Shown here in pieces: positions 8,321 through 16,855 of a DNA stretch of 64,000 nucleotides. The position numbers and the translations under genes are program-made. The first letter of the stretch is position 1; every line of letters starts with the position of its first letter. Source of the DNA: Algiphilus sp022763315 (GTDB taxonomy: Bacteria > Pseudomonadota > Gammaproteobacteria > Nevskiales > Nevskiaceae). The stretch lies in assembly GCF_965249985.1 (NCBI RefSeq), contig NZ_OZ252280.1, one strand, 5' to 3'. Below the pieces are notes generated by a model. It ran no database searches and had not been told where the DNA came from. It saw only the letters and a list, made by a program, of their open reading frames with translations.

Positions 8321-8960
8321 GCAAGCCCCAGACCTCCCGAGTGCAACCGTCTTCATCGTCGATGACGAATCGGCGGTGGCGGACAGCATCGCCCTACTGC
8401 TGCGCTCGGTTGGCATTCAGACACGGGTCTTTTCGAGCGCGGCCGCCTTCCTGGAAGGCTATCAGCCCGACCAGCCAGGTTGCCTGCTGCTCGACGTGCG
8501 CATGCCGCGGATGAGCGGACTGGAACTGCAGAAAGAAATCACCAGCCGTGGATGGTCGCTGCCGATCATCTTCATCACCGGTCACGGTGACGTGCCCATG
8601 GCGGTGGAGGCCATGCGCGCCGGCGCCACTGATTTTCTACAGAAGCCGTTCAATGACAATGAGTTGATCCGGCGCGTACAGCATGCGCTGGAACAGGACG
8701 CGCACGATCGTGCTGAACAGACGCAGCGCCGATCGATGCTTGAGCAATACGGCACGTTGACCGCGCGCGAACGGGAGGTCGCCTGGATGCTGCATGAGGG
8801 CCTCGCCAACAAGGCCATCGCCCTCGATCTTTCGCTCAGCGAGCGCACCGTCGAGCAGCACCGCGCGCAGATCATGCGCAAGATGCAGGCACGCTCACTG
8901 GCCGCGCTGGTTCAGATGTTGATCACCATCCGCCAGACCCTATCGGCAAACCAGCATTAG
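8313..8960 (+). CDS. fixJ: Response regulator FixJ
   Basis: 215 residues from the ATG at 8313, which overlaps the end of fixL by 8 bp. The receiver domain has the acidic pair (VDDE), phospho-acceptor Asp61 in LLDVRMP, and the conserved FLQKPF lysine. A LuxR/NarL-type helix-turn-helix follows (LTAREREVAWMLHEGLANK, then SERTVEQHRAQIM). It is the expected partner of the heme-PAS kinase. Likely targets include the intergenic region at 10003-10157, where a FixJ-like box occurs upstream of the Anr gene, mirroring FixJ control of fixK in rhizobia. Confidence 0.9.
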   Translation: MNEQAPDLPSATVFIVDDESAVADSIALLLRSVGIQTRVFSSAAAFLEGYQPDQPGCLLLDVRMPRMSGLELQKEITSRGWSLPIIFITGHGDVPMAVEAMRAGATDFLQKPFNDNELIRRVQHALEQDAHDRAEQTQRRSMLEQYGTLTAREREVAWMLHEGLANKAIALDLSLSERTVEQHRAQIMRKMQARSLAALVQMLITIRQTLSANQH

Positions 8961-8997
8961 GACGCGCTCGCAGACGCGCCGAAGCGCCTATCTCCTA

Positions 8998-10002
8998 TCA
9001 TTCGCAGGCGCTTGTGCGCTCAGGCACCAGCACCGCGGCTCCGGACAACCGTCCGGCGCGCAGATCATCCAAGGCCGCATTGGCCTCCTCCAACGCGTAG
9101 GTCACGGTATGCGTCCGCACCGGCACCTGCGGCGCCAGCGAGAGGAAGGCTTCAGCGTCCGCGCGCGTCAGATTGGCCACCGAGCGGAGGCTGCGCTCGC
9201 CCCAGAGGATGGCGTAAGGGAAGGCGGGTATCTCGCTCATGTGGATCCCGGCGCAGACCACCACCCCGCCGGGCACCACCCGGCGTAGCGCCTCCGGCAC
9301 CAGCGCCCCTACCGGGGCAAAGAGGATGGCGGCCTCCAACGCCTCCGGCGGCGCCTGATCAGAATCGCCCGACCAGTGCACGCCAAGGCGACGCGCGAAG
9401 GCCTGTGCGTCTGCATCGCCGGGGCGGGTAAAGGCATGAACACGGCGCCCCTGATAGAGCGCCACCTGCGTCACGATATGGGCAGCCGCCCCAAATCCGT
9501 AGATTCCCAGCACACAGGCATCACCGGTCATGGTCAGCGCCCGATAGCCGATCAGCCCTGCGCACAGCAGCGGGGCGGCCTCGATATCGCTGTAGTGCGC
9601 CGGTAAGGCAAAGCAATAACGTGCGTCCACCAGCACATGATCGGCATAACCGCCATCGATCTGATACCCGGTAAAGCGGGCTTCAGGACAGAGATTCTCC
9701 TGGCCGGCCTGGCACCATCGACACTGGCCGCAGCTCCAGCCCAACCACGGGATGCCGACCCGGCTGCCCAGCGGATGCCCCTGCACCCCCTCGCCTTGGG
9801 CGCGCACGCTGCCGACGATCTCATGGCCCGGCACCACCGGGCGACCCAGATCGGGCAGGTCTCCATCCACCACGTGCAGGTCAGTGCGGCAGACGCCACA
9901 GGCGTGCACCTGGACCAACAGCTGCCCCGGTCCGGGTTCCGGCAGGGTGCGCTCCACGGCGCGTAGCGGCGCCCCAACGTGGTCGAGCTGCATCACTCGC
10001 AT
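8998..10002 (-). CDS. Zinc-dependent alcohol dehydrogenase (MDR family)
   Basis: 334 residues from the ATG at 10002, preceded by GAGG at good spacing; an upstream in-frame ATG is less supported. Visible features are the catalytic zinc site (ACGVCRTDLH, PGHEIVG), the structural-zinc cysteine cluster (CGQCRWCQAGQENLC) and a Rossmann region (VLGIYGFGAAAHI). The order resembles propanol-preferring AdhP-like enzymes that interconvert primary alcohols and aldehydes with NAD(P). It is convergent with fixJ and divergent from anr, with a FixJ-like box in between, so it may belong to the low-oxygen regulon. Confidence 0.88.
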   Translation of the reverse strand: MRVMQLDHVGAPLRAVERTLPEPGPGQLLVQVHACGVCRTDLHVVDGDLPDLGRPVVPGHEIVGSVRAQGEGVQGHPLGSRVGIPWLGWSCGQCRWCQAGQENLCPEARFTGYQIDGGYADHVLVDARYCFALPAHYSDIEAAPLLCAGLIGYRALTMTGDACVLGIYGFGAAAHIVTQVALYQGRRVHAFTRPGDADAQAFARRLGVHWSGDSDQAPPEALEAAILFAPVGALVPEALRRVVPGGVVVCAGIHMSEIPAFPYAILWGERSLRSVANLTRADAEAFLSLAPQVPVRTHTVTYALEEANAALDDLRAGRLSGAAVLVPERTSACE

Positions 10003-10063
10003 GGCGAATCCTCGGTCAGGCACTCCGCTATTGAGCCCTTTCCTGCGCACTCCCGCAATGCGA

Positions 10064-10071
10064 CTACGTAG
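10064..10071. promoter_or_regulatory. FixJ-like box between adh and anr
   Basis: CTACGTAG, a perfect palindrome, matches seven of eight positions of the GTAMGTAG-type element described for FixJ. It lies 62 bp before the alcohol dehydrogenase start and 87 bp before the anr ATG. The site is short, so the call rests mainly on position next to a fixLJ pair. Confidence 0.4.
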
Positions 10072-10157
10072 TTTCCCCTAACAGGCCCGGGGAAACACCG
10101 GATAGTCCGCACGCCCGCCGGCGCGCACCATGGCGCCATTCGCTGAGGAGAAGACCC

Positions 10158-10940
10158 ATGCACCTACACCGCGCCCAGGAACATCGCACCGCCCACACCG
10201 TCCGCCCGGCGACGCAGGCTTGTGACTACTGCCCCGTACACGCGCAGTGCCTGGTGCGGGGCTGTGACCGCAGCACGCTGGCAGTTTGGCAATCGATGCT
10301 GCAGCCCACGCCCCCGCTGCGTCAGGCGGGAGCCGGCCTGTTCGAGACCGGCGACAACGCGGACATGCTCTACATGGTCCGCTCCGGCTGCATCAAGACC
10401 TACGCCCTCGATCGCGACGGTGCCGAGTGCGTCCGCGGCCTCTATTTGCCGGGCGATATCGTCGGTCTGGACACACTGGACGCCGATGTGCATCGCGTCA
10501 CTGCCGTTGCCGTGACGCCGTCACAGGTCTGTGCCGTGCCGCGGGCGCGTGTACTGGCGCTGATGGAAGACAACCCGGTACTGATGCGCCGACTCATGCA
10601 GCGCCTCAGCCACGATCTGGCCGAAGCGCAGGCACTGGCCGGCAATCATACCGCCGAGGAAGGCGTGGCCGCCTTTCTGGTGTCGATGATGCAACGCCTG
10701 CCGACGGGTCCTTCCGGCGCCCTGCAACTGCCGATGACGCGCCGCGACATCGCCAATTACCTGCGCCTGGCCACCGAAACCGTGTCACGTGTGATGACAC
10801 GCTTCAATGAACGCGGCCTGATCAGCAGCACACGGCAGCGCATTCTGGTCACCGACCGTGCGGCGCTGGAGCGGCTTGCCGCCGCCGTGGCGCTGCCAAC
10901 GCCGCTGTACGAGCTCGAGCAGGCGCGGCGCGCCGCCTGA
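10158..10940 (+). CDS. anr: Anr/Fnr-type oxygen-responsive regulator
   Basis: 260 residues, ATG preceded by AGGAGA. The N-terminus has the Fnr cluster ligands C22-x2-C25-x5-C31, and a fourth Cys125 in SQVCAVP corresponds to Cys122 of E. coli Fnr, so a [4Fe-4S] oxygen-sensing cluster is expected. A cyclic-nucleotide-fold domain (FETGDNADMLYMVRSG) is followed by a helix-turn-helix whose recognition helix ETVSRV keeps the E..SR residues that read TTGAT. An extra Cys36 is present. The perfect boxes at 4584 and 6742 are probable targets. The gene is divergent from the alcohol dehydrogenase. Confidence 0.88.
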   Translation: MHLHRAQEHRTAHTVRPATQACDYCPVHAQCLVRGCDRSTLAVWQSMLQPTPPLRQAGAGLFETGDNADMLYMVRSGCIKTYALDRDGAECVRGLYLPGDIVGLDTLDADVHRVTAVAVTPSQVCAVPRARVLALMEDNPVLMRRLMQRLSHDLAEAQALAGNHTAEEGVAAFLVSMMQRLPTGPSGALQLPMTRRDIANYLRLATETVSRVMTRFNERGLISSTRQRILVTDRAALERLAAAVALPTPLYELEQARRAA

Positions 10941-11015
10941 CGCGCCAGCGGCGTAGAACGCCGCACCATGGCATGACAGGCTATGGTGGATTGATTCGCC
11001 CCTCTCCACCCCGCC

Positions 11016-12173
11016 ATGGCCCAGACCGCCTTCGCCGCCAAACGCCGCATCACCCTGGCCGGCGCCGCCATCGACGCGGTGCTGGCCCTCATCAAGGCCG
11101 TGGGCGGAGTGATCGGCCATTCCCAGGCGCTCATCGCCGACGCCGCGCATTCCGCCTCTGACCTCGCCAGCGACGTCCTGGTGCTGTGGGCCGCGCGGAT
11201 CGGCGCCCAGCCACCGGACGCCAACCACCCTTACGGCCACGAGCGCTTCGAAACCGCGGCCACCCTCGGTCTGGGTGCGACCCTGCTCATGGTGGCCGGC
11301 GGCTTCGCCTACGACGCCGGCATGCGGCTGCTGCAACCGGAACGTATCGCCGAGCCGGGGTGGCTGGCGCTGAGCATCGCCTGCCTGTCGGTGATCGGCA
11401 AAGAAGCGGCCTATCGCTTCACCATGCGCGTCGCCAATCGCTACGACTCGGACCTGTTGCGCGCCAATGCCTGGCATTCGCGCAACGATGCGCTGTCCTC
11501 ACTGGTTGTCATCATTGGCGTACTGGGCGCCCTCGCCGGCTATCCCTTCATGGACGCTGTGGCTGCGCTTGCGGTCTCACTCCTCATCGGCGTGACCGGA
11601 TGGAAACTGGGTTGGCGCGCGGGGGCCGAGTTGGTCGATACCTCCCTGGAACCGGATCAGATCGAGGATATCCGCCGCCGCATCGCCAGCGTGCAGGGTG
11701 TCGAGGGCCAGAGCGACCTGCGTACCCGACGCATGGGCAATCGTTGGATCATCGACGTCACGATCCGCGTCGAACCGTGGATCACCGCCTCGGAAACCGA
11801 CCGTATCCTGAGCGCGGTACGCGAGCGACTGCACCAAGACCTGGACCGGCGCAGCGATGTGCGCGTCGCCATGGAAGTGGCCACCGAGCCGCCGCATCCA
11901 CAGCCGCCAACGGCCTTGCCATTGCGCAGCAGTATCGAGCCGCAACTGCGGCAGCTGTGGCAGCCACTGATGCCGTCTGGCTCCGACTTCCGGCTACTGC
12001 TGCACTATCGCGCCGACCGTATCGATGTGGACGTGCGCATGCCCTGGCCCGGGGAGGCAGCCCAGGCAGCACGCCTGCACGATCACCTTGCGGCAGCCGC
12101 GCAGCCACTTGCGGCTATCGGTACCGTCCGCCTGCTGTGCGAGAGCGACGCGCCGTCAAGGCCGCGCGCTTGA
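11016..12173 (+). CDS. Cation diffusion facilitator (metal/proton antiporter)
   Basis: 385 residues. An N-terminal CDF membrane domain has metal-site motifs HSASD in the second helix (ADAAHSASDLASD) and HSRND in the fifth (NAWHSRNDALSS), plus the inter-helix HPYGHERFE loop. The cytoplasmic C-terminal domain (from ~residue 205) continues into a second, less conserved segment of about 90 residues, so the protein is longer than a minimal CDF. Such transporters export Zn, Fe, Mn or Co from the cytoplasm; the HxxxD/HxxxD-type site does not settle the metal. It is convergent with the flavin oxidase gene. Confidence 0.88.
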   Translation: MAQTAFAAKRRITLAGAAIDAVLALIKAVGGVIGHSQALIADAAHSASDLASDVLVLWAARIGAQPPDANHPYGHERFETAATLGLGATLLMVAGGFAYDAGMRLLQPERIAEPGWLALSIACLSVIGKEAAYRFTMRVANRYDSDLLRANAWHSRNDALSSLVVIIGVLGALAGYPFMDAVAALAVSLLIGVTGWKLGWRAGAELVDTSLEPDQIEDIRRRIASVQGVEGQSDLRTRRMGNRWIIDVTIRVEPWITASETDRILSAVRERLHQDLDRRSDVRVAMEVATEPPHPQPPTALPLRSSIEPQLRQLWQPLMPSGSDFRLLLHYRADRIDVDVRMPWPGEAAQAARLHDHLAAAAQPLAAIGTVRLLCESDAPSRPRA

Positions 12174-12174
12174 G

Positions 12175-12756
12175 TCAGGGCTGTTCTTCGCTGACCGACC
12201 AGTGGTCGCCCTGACCTCGGGTATAGCAGACCCGATTGCGCAAACGGTGCCAGCCGGTGGACCAGAAGCGGATCAGCTCCGGTGCGATGCGGAAGGCACG
12301 CCAACTTTCAGGGCGAGGCACATCCACCGCGCGGAAGCGCTGGCGATAGGCGCGCAGGCTCTGTTGCGGCGCCGCCGCCTCGCCGTCTTCTTGCGCCGCC
12401 TCGGACACCCAGACGCCCAGCTGGTCGTCGCGCAAGCGCGCCTTCCAATAATGGTCCGAGGCCGCCTCATCCAGCAGGACGGCCTCACCCTCGAGTGTGA
12501 TCTGCTCCTGCATCTGCGGCCAGAACAGACACAGACCGACCCGCGGGTTCTCGATCAGCTGCTTCCCCTTGCCGCTGTGTACGCTGGCCATGAAGATCGG
12601 GCCGTTGTCCTCAACATGCACTACATAGACCATGCGTACCGAGGGCTGCGCACCCAGACTGGCGGTGGCCAGCGCCCCGCTCTGATACTCGGCCTCGCCC
12701 TGCAGCTGCGCCTGCTCCATCATCATGCGCAGCTTTTGCATCGCTTCCTCAAGCAC
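12175..12756 (-). CDS. Pyridoxamine 5'-phosphate oxidase-family flavoprotein
   Basis: About 193 residues if the GTG at 12756 is used (AAGGAG lies upstream; an ATG 15 bases further in is possible). The split-barrel FMN-binding pattern is clear: RMVYV, FMASVHSGKGKQLIENPRVGLCLFW, and the C-terminal substrate-side segment PESWRAFRIAPELIRFW with NRVCY in place of the PdxH R-x-H region. The layout matches PdxH-like enzymes that oxidise pyridoxamine or pyridoxine phosphate, but general stress flavoproteins share it. It ends two bases from the CDF gene, converging. Confidence 0.75.
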   Translation of the reverse strand: MLEEAMQKLRMMMEQAQLQGEAEYQSGALATASLGAQPSVRMVYVVHVEDNGPIFMASVHSGKGKQLIENPRVGLCLFWPQMQEQITLEGEAVLLDEAASDHYWKARLRDDQLGVWVSEAAQEDGEAAAPQQSLRAYRQRFRAVDVPRPESWRAFRIAPELIRFWSTGWHRLRNRVCYTRGQGDHWSVSEEQP

Positions 12757-12892
12757 GGTCGCGCATCGCTCCTTATCGCCGGATCGCTCGCCGCGGTGAC
12801 GACGCGCGCCACCGCAGGATGGCGATAGCCTGCCGCGCCTGCGGCCTGGACACAATGATGCGCGTCAACCTACGGCGGCGCCAAAGAGCGCC

Positions 12893-13600
12893 TCACCACA
12901 GGCTGTGGTCGTGGCCTGCCTGGCGCAGCCGCCCGTGATGCACCTGCCAGTCCGGCATGGCCTCCCCGACCAGTGCCCAGAAGCGCCGGTCGTGGCCGGG
13001 CACCCAGAGGTGCGCCAGTTCGTGCACCAACACATAGTCGAGGCAGGCCACAGGGTGGGTAACAAGGCGCAGGTTGAGACACAACCGACGCCGATGGACA
13101 TTGCAGCTCCCCCACCGACTGCGCATATTGCGCACGGTCCAGGCCTCGGCCTTGACGCCCAGGCCCGCTTCCCAGCGCGGCAGGCGGGCTGCGATCTCGG
13201 CTTTCAAGGCTTGCCGATAAGCCGCGTGCACCGCGGCCTTGCGCCGCGCCGGGCTCACCGCTGACTCGGCCGGCAGCTGCAGCGCACCCGCTGCCGGGAA
13301 TGTGCCCCGCGCTGCGAAATGCAGCGGCGTTGCCTCGCCCCACAGCGGCACGGTAGACCCGGGAAGGAAGGCGTGCGGCGGACGCTGCAGCGCCACGCAC
13401 CGTGCCTGCTGCTGCGCAATCCAGTCGCTCTTGCTGAGCACGAAGTGCTGCACTTCTCGGTCACTGACGCGAAAGGGTACCGAGGCATGCAGACTGCCTT
13501 CCGGCGGGCGCACGCGCAGGCGCAGCAGTTTCACAGCCTTGCGCTGTACGTGCACGGTCAGTCCGCCGACCGCAAGCGCGTACTCGCGGGAACGCGTCAC
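12893..13600 (-). CDS. YgjP/SprT-like zinc metallopeptidase (DUF45)
   Basis: 235 residues. The zinc peptidase motif HELAHL occurs near residue 190 in YVLVHELAHLWVPGH, followed by the third ligand in GHDRRFW. The preceding RSRWGSC and LNLRLV segments are typical of the DUF45/YgjP family of cytoplasmic M48-like peptidases. Its start overlaps the stop of the preceding unknown gene by 4 bp (ATGA), so the genes are co-translated. The substrate is unknown. Confidence 0.85.
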   Translation of the reverse strand: MTRSREYALAVGGLTVHVQRKAVKLLRLRVRPPEGSLHASVPFRVSDREVQHFVLSKSDWIAQQQARCVALQRPPHAFLPGSTVPLWGEATPLHFAARGTFPAAGALQLPAESAVSPARRKAAVHAAYRQALKAEIAARLPRWEAGLGVKAEAWTVRNMRSRWGSCNVHRRRLCLNLRLVTHPVACLDYVLVHELAHLWVPGHDRRFWALVGEAMPDWQVHHGRLRQAGHDHSLW

Positions 13601-14856
13601 GAAGGACGGGCTTCCGGCAACCGCGTCTCCAGGCCCGCCGCCACCACCGCCGCCCGCAGCCGTGCCTGCGCGTTCTCGCCCAGATCACTCCAGCAGTCTT
13701 CCAGCAGTGCCCACTGGCGACTGGCTTCACAGGCCTCGGGCAGCCCCTTCAGCGTACGCTCGGGAGCGACGCCGAGCAGGGCAATCATCTGGGCGCGCTG
13801 CTGCGACTCCATCGCCGCGATGATGGCGAGCAATGCCTGCCATTGCCCCTCGCTGGCGGCGACATCAGCGATCCGCAACAGCTGCTCGCCATCCAGGGCG
13901 TCGATCTGGCGCGCCACAGCCGCACAGGCGCTGTCGTCCATCTGCTCCACCACCGGCAACAGCAGATGCCAGGTTCGCTCGCGGTCGGCGGCCAGCAGCG
14001 CTGAACGCAGCATCTCCGCCTCCTGCATGCTGGGGTGCATGGCAAAACGCGCCTGACTCTCGATCTGCATGCAGCCGACAACCGGCAGCACCACCGACCA
14101 CAGATCCTCCGCCACCACGGAGCGGATCATGCTGTCCAACACGTGATCGTCCAGCGAAGCCGCGAGATCGCCGAGACGCCCGCGCCAGCCGTCGCCCACA
14201 TGCTCCATCAGGGACAACGCCTCCGGCCAGAGATCGTTACGCGCAGCGGCCAGTTCAATGATGCGCACGAGCCGCGTCTCCGGCATCAGCGCCAGGATGC
14301 GCTCAAGTCTGGCCTTGTTCTCCACGAAGAAGGCGATATGCAGCAGCGCGGCATCGTCTTGCAGGTCTTCCAGCACGCCACGGATTGCGTCCTCGGTGAT
14401 GATGTCGACGAAGCGCGCCATGGTGACGTACTCCGCCTGTTCGGCCAGCACGCAGGCCACATCGCGGATGCGCTGCGTCGGCATGGCGCGGATCAGATCC
14501 TGGGTGTGGTCCGGGTCCAGACTCAGACACAGTTCCGCGAGGAAAGCGGTAGGCAGCCGCTGAGCGATGCCCACGCCGCGGTCGACATCCATCTGTCCGG
14601 CGACACGCGCCGACAGCATCGGGCCCAGCACCTTGCCCGCCACCGTCGCCAACAACGACACCGGAAGCAGACGCGACGCCGTGACAAGGCGCTTGAAGAA
14701 ATGATGATCGGAGGCGAAGAAATAGTGTGTGACCTGCGCCCGCAGCGCGCGGATATCGGCGGCCGGGACCTCGCCCAGCATGTCCAATGCCTCGGCGTCT
14801 ACATCCAGGAAACGGGCCAGCTTGAGGATTTCCGCCTCATGTTCCAGGCGGCTCAT
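13597..14856 (-). CDS. Helical-repeat protein, unknown function
   Basis: 419 residues without signal peptide; one weak hydrophobic stretch near residues 60-85. The rest is a series of amphipathic helices of roughly 35-40 residues with recurrent patterns (ILALMPETRLVRIIELAA, DLAASLDDHVLDSMI, LRIADVAASEGQWQALLAIIAAM). This resembles an alpha-solenoid, faintly like the N-domain of MgtE transporters. It is sandwiched between a small unknown protein and the YgjP peptidase with 4-bp overlaps on both sides, so the three form one translational unit. I recognise no family name. Confidence 0.65.
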   Translation of the reverse strand: MSRLEHEAEILKLARFLDVDAEALDMLGEVPAADIRALRAQVTHYFFASDHHFFKRLVTASRLLPVSLLATVAGKVLGPMLSARVAGQMDVDRGVGIAQRLPTAFLAELCLSLDPDHTQDLIRAMPTQRIRDVACVLAEQAEYVTMARFVDIITEDAIRGVLEDLQDDAALLHIAFFVENKARLERILALMPETRLVRIIELAAARNDLWPEALSLMEHVGDGWRGRLGDLAASLDDHVLDSMIRSVVAEDLWSVVLPVVGCMQIESQARFAMHPSMQEAEMLRSALLAADRERTWHLLLPVVEQMDDSACAAVARQIDALDGEQLLRIADVAASEGQWQALLAIIAAMESQQRAQMIALLGVAPERTLKGLPEACEASRQWALLEDCWSDLGENAQARLRAAVVAAGLETRLPEARPS

Positions 14857-15092
14857 ACGTCGCCCTTCGGGAACAAGGCACGCCGAACTGGCGCACGCAG
14901 GAGACGCGGCAAGTGGCCCAAAGCCGACTTCAATGCCTGCTGCAGACGGGCCTGCTGCTGTTGCCGCGAATCCGCCAGCAGAACAGCCAATCGCTGCTGA
15001 TCCTGTGCCGGCAAACGGGCAATGCTGTCCGGCGGTACGTCATTGACCGCGGCACGCAGTGCCGGCTCCAATGATGACTGTGGCTCCCCCAT
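14853..15092 (-). CDS. Small helical protein, unknown function
   Basis: 79 residues from the ATG at 15092 (AGGAG upstream; a start seven codons earlier is less likely). The protein is mostly helix-forming, with a Gln-rich stretch (DSRQQQQARLQQALKSAL) and a basic C-terminal part. Its stop overlaps the start of the helical-repeat gene by 4 bp. It may be a partner or chaperone of that protein. No family is recognised. Confidence 0.55.
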   Translation of the reverse strand: MGEPQSSLEPALRAAVNDVPPDSIARLPAQDQQRLAVLLADSRQQQQARLQQALKSALGHLPRLLRAPVRRALFPKGDV

Positions 15093-15166
15093 GGCTTCTC
15101 TCCTGCGCGCCAATCGACGGCGCGCCCTACCCTAGCGCAGATCCCCCACGCACGGTGGTCGCCCCC

Positions 15167-16000
15167 TCAGGCGGCCTTGCGGTTGTACTGTTCGGCCAGG
15201 GCCTCGACGCCCTCCAGGAAGTGGCGGTTGTCGTGGTCCCAGGGATGGAAACCGGGGCGGAAGTAGTCCAGGTAAAGCGGCAACATGCGACGCAGCGCGC
15301 CTGGCTTGAGGAATTGATAGCGCGCGGCCGTCCACCAGCCCTTGAGCTTGAACAGCCCACCGGTACGCGCCACGTTGTAGATGTAGAAGGGATAGCACAG
15401 CGACCAGAAAATCACGGTGGCCAGAAACATGGTCACGACCCGGTTGGCGTAGCCGCGCAGCTTCTTGTCCTTGTAGACCTCGCGAAAGACGTCGTAGGCC
15501 ACCGCCTTGTGCTCGGTTTCCTCCAGCGCATGCCAGCGCCAGATGGCCTCGAAGTGCGCATCGGCCCCATCCAGCATTTCCGGCGTATCGAGCAGAACGT
15601 GCGCCAGCGTGGCCGTGAAGTGCTCCAGCGCAATCGTTCCGCCGAGCTGGTAGCTGCGCGGGAAAATACGCTGCACGCCGCGCAGGATGATGTCGACCAG
15701 TTTCTCCATGCGGTCCGCCGGCACACCGGCCTCCGTATAGGCCGCGTTGTAGGCCTCGTGTTCGCGGCCGTGCATGGCCTCCTGGCCGATAAAGGCGCGG
15801 ACCGCCTGCAACAGGCGTTCATCCTTGACCATCCCTTGATCACGATAATGACGGACGGAATCGATGAAGAAGCGCTCTCCGACCGGGAAGAAGATCGATA
15901 GCGTGTTATAGAAATGCGCCATGTGCGGGCCGGCCGGGTGCCAGGACAGCATCTTATCGCTGGGAAGCTCGAAACTCAGGTCGCGGCGAATCGGCATCAT
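15167..16000 (-). CDS. PF10118-type metal-dependent hydrolase family protein
   Basis: 277 residues from the ATG at 16000, chosen because AAGGAGG lies at ideal distance; the frame extends 13 codons further. The core carries paired ExxH motifs, GQEAMHGREHEAYN, ALEHFTATLAH and HALEETEHKAVAYD, which make a ferritin-like di-iron site, with a hydrophobic helix around residues 190-215 (VVTMFLATVIFWSLCYPFYI). The pattern fits the 'predicted metal-dependent hydrolase' family PF10118; the substrate is not known. It stands alone between terminators of neighbouring genes. Confidence 0.8.
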   Translation of the reverse strand: MMPIRRDLSFELPSDKMLSWHPAGPHMAHFYNTLSIFFPVGERFFIDSVRHYRDQGMVKDERLLQAVRAFIGQEAMHGREHEAYNAAYTEAGVPADRMEKLVDIILRGVQRIFPRSYQLGGTIALEHFTATLAHVLLDTPEMLDGADAHFEAIWRWHALEETEHKAVAYDVFREVYKDKKLRGYANRVVTMFLATVIFWSLCYPFYIYNVARTGGLFKLKGWWTAARYQFLKPGALRRMLPLYLDYFRPGFHPWDHDNRHFLEGVEALAEQYNRKAA

Positions 16001-16081
16001 GGCGTATCTCCTCCTTACATTGTCATCGAATGCTGTCACTGTTACGCATCCGAAGCAAGTCGTGGAGTAAGAAACCGTGGC

Positions 16082-16855
16082 TTAACCGCCGAAGGCCCTC
16101 TGATGCAGCAGGCCGAGGTGCTCCTTGAACACGCGCGTACTCCGATGCAGCGCATTCGTATCGGGCAGCACATCCAGTACGTTGTCGTAGCGCAGCAGCT
16201 CGAAGTCGGCCGGTGCGGCGATGGGCCGAAGTCCGGCCGCCCGGAAATTGGCAACGGCGCGCGGCATGTGCAGCGCCGAGGTCACCAACAGGAAGGGCGC
16301 TTGTGCATCATCAAGCAAGGCCCGGACCTTGGCCGGGTGTTGACGGGTATTGCGTGCGTCCGGCTCCAGCACCACGACTTCGGGCGGTACACCCATCGCC
16401 TGCAGCCAATGCCGCATGGCATGGGCCTCGGTCCAACCCGAGGTCCCATAGGCCCCGGTGACGATGATGCGCGGTGCCTTGCCCGCCTTCCATAACTCAG
16501 CCGCGTGCAGAATGCGATCCACCCCCGCTGTGGCGTCGGTGCCACGACTGCCGTCCGCCGCCGGTCGCACCCCTCCGCCCAGAAGCACGATGGCCTGACT
16601 GCGGCCGTACTCGGCGATCGGCTGATCCGGATAGCGATCATTGAGTGAGGCTGCGAGCCGATCCGCCGCCCAGGGGGTGCTGATGACCGCCGTCACCAAC
16701 AGGGCGGTCAATGCCAGAGCGCGTAGCAGCCAGTGCGCGAAGAGGGTGGCGCCCAGACAGAGCAGCAAGGTCAGACCCAGCGGCTGCAACAGGGCGAATA
16801 CGATCTTGAGTGGGTCGATGACCAAAGCTATGCCTCCCGGGTAATCGCCCAGCAT
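16082..16855 (-). CDS. YdcF/ElyC-like DUF218 protein
   Basis: Up to 257 residues. Two N-terminal hydrophobic segments (about residues 10-62) anchor it in the inner membrane, followed by a DUF218 domain with IVLLGGGVRP, ADGSRGTDATAGVDRI, IIVTGAYG, the EPDARNT segment and LVTSALHMPRA. ElyC/YdcF proteins act around cell-envelope polysaccharide metabolism. The ATG at 16855 overlaps rlmKL by 28 bp. A TTG at 16825 has GGGAGG seven bases upstream and would start just after the rlmKL stop, so it may be the true start. Confidence 0.8.
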   Translation of the reverse strand: MLGDYPGGIALVIDPLKIVFALLQPLGLTLLLCLGATLFAHWLLRALALTALLVTAVISTPWAADRLAASLNDRYPDQPIAEYGRSQAIVLLGGGVRPAADGSRGTDATAGVDRILHAAELWKAGKAPRIIVTGAYGTSGWTEAHAMRHWLQAMGVPPEVVVLEPDARNTRQHPAKVRALLDDAQAPFLLVTSALHMPRAVANFRAAGLRPIAAPADFELLRYDNVLDVLPDTNALHRSTRVFKEHLGLLHQRAFGG

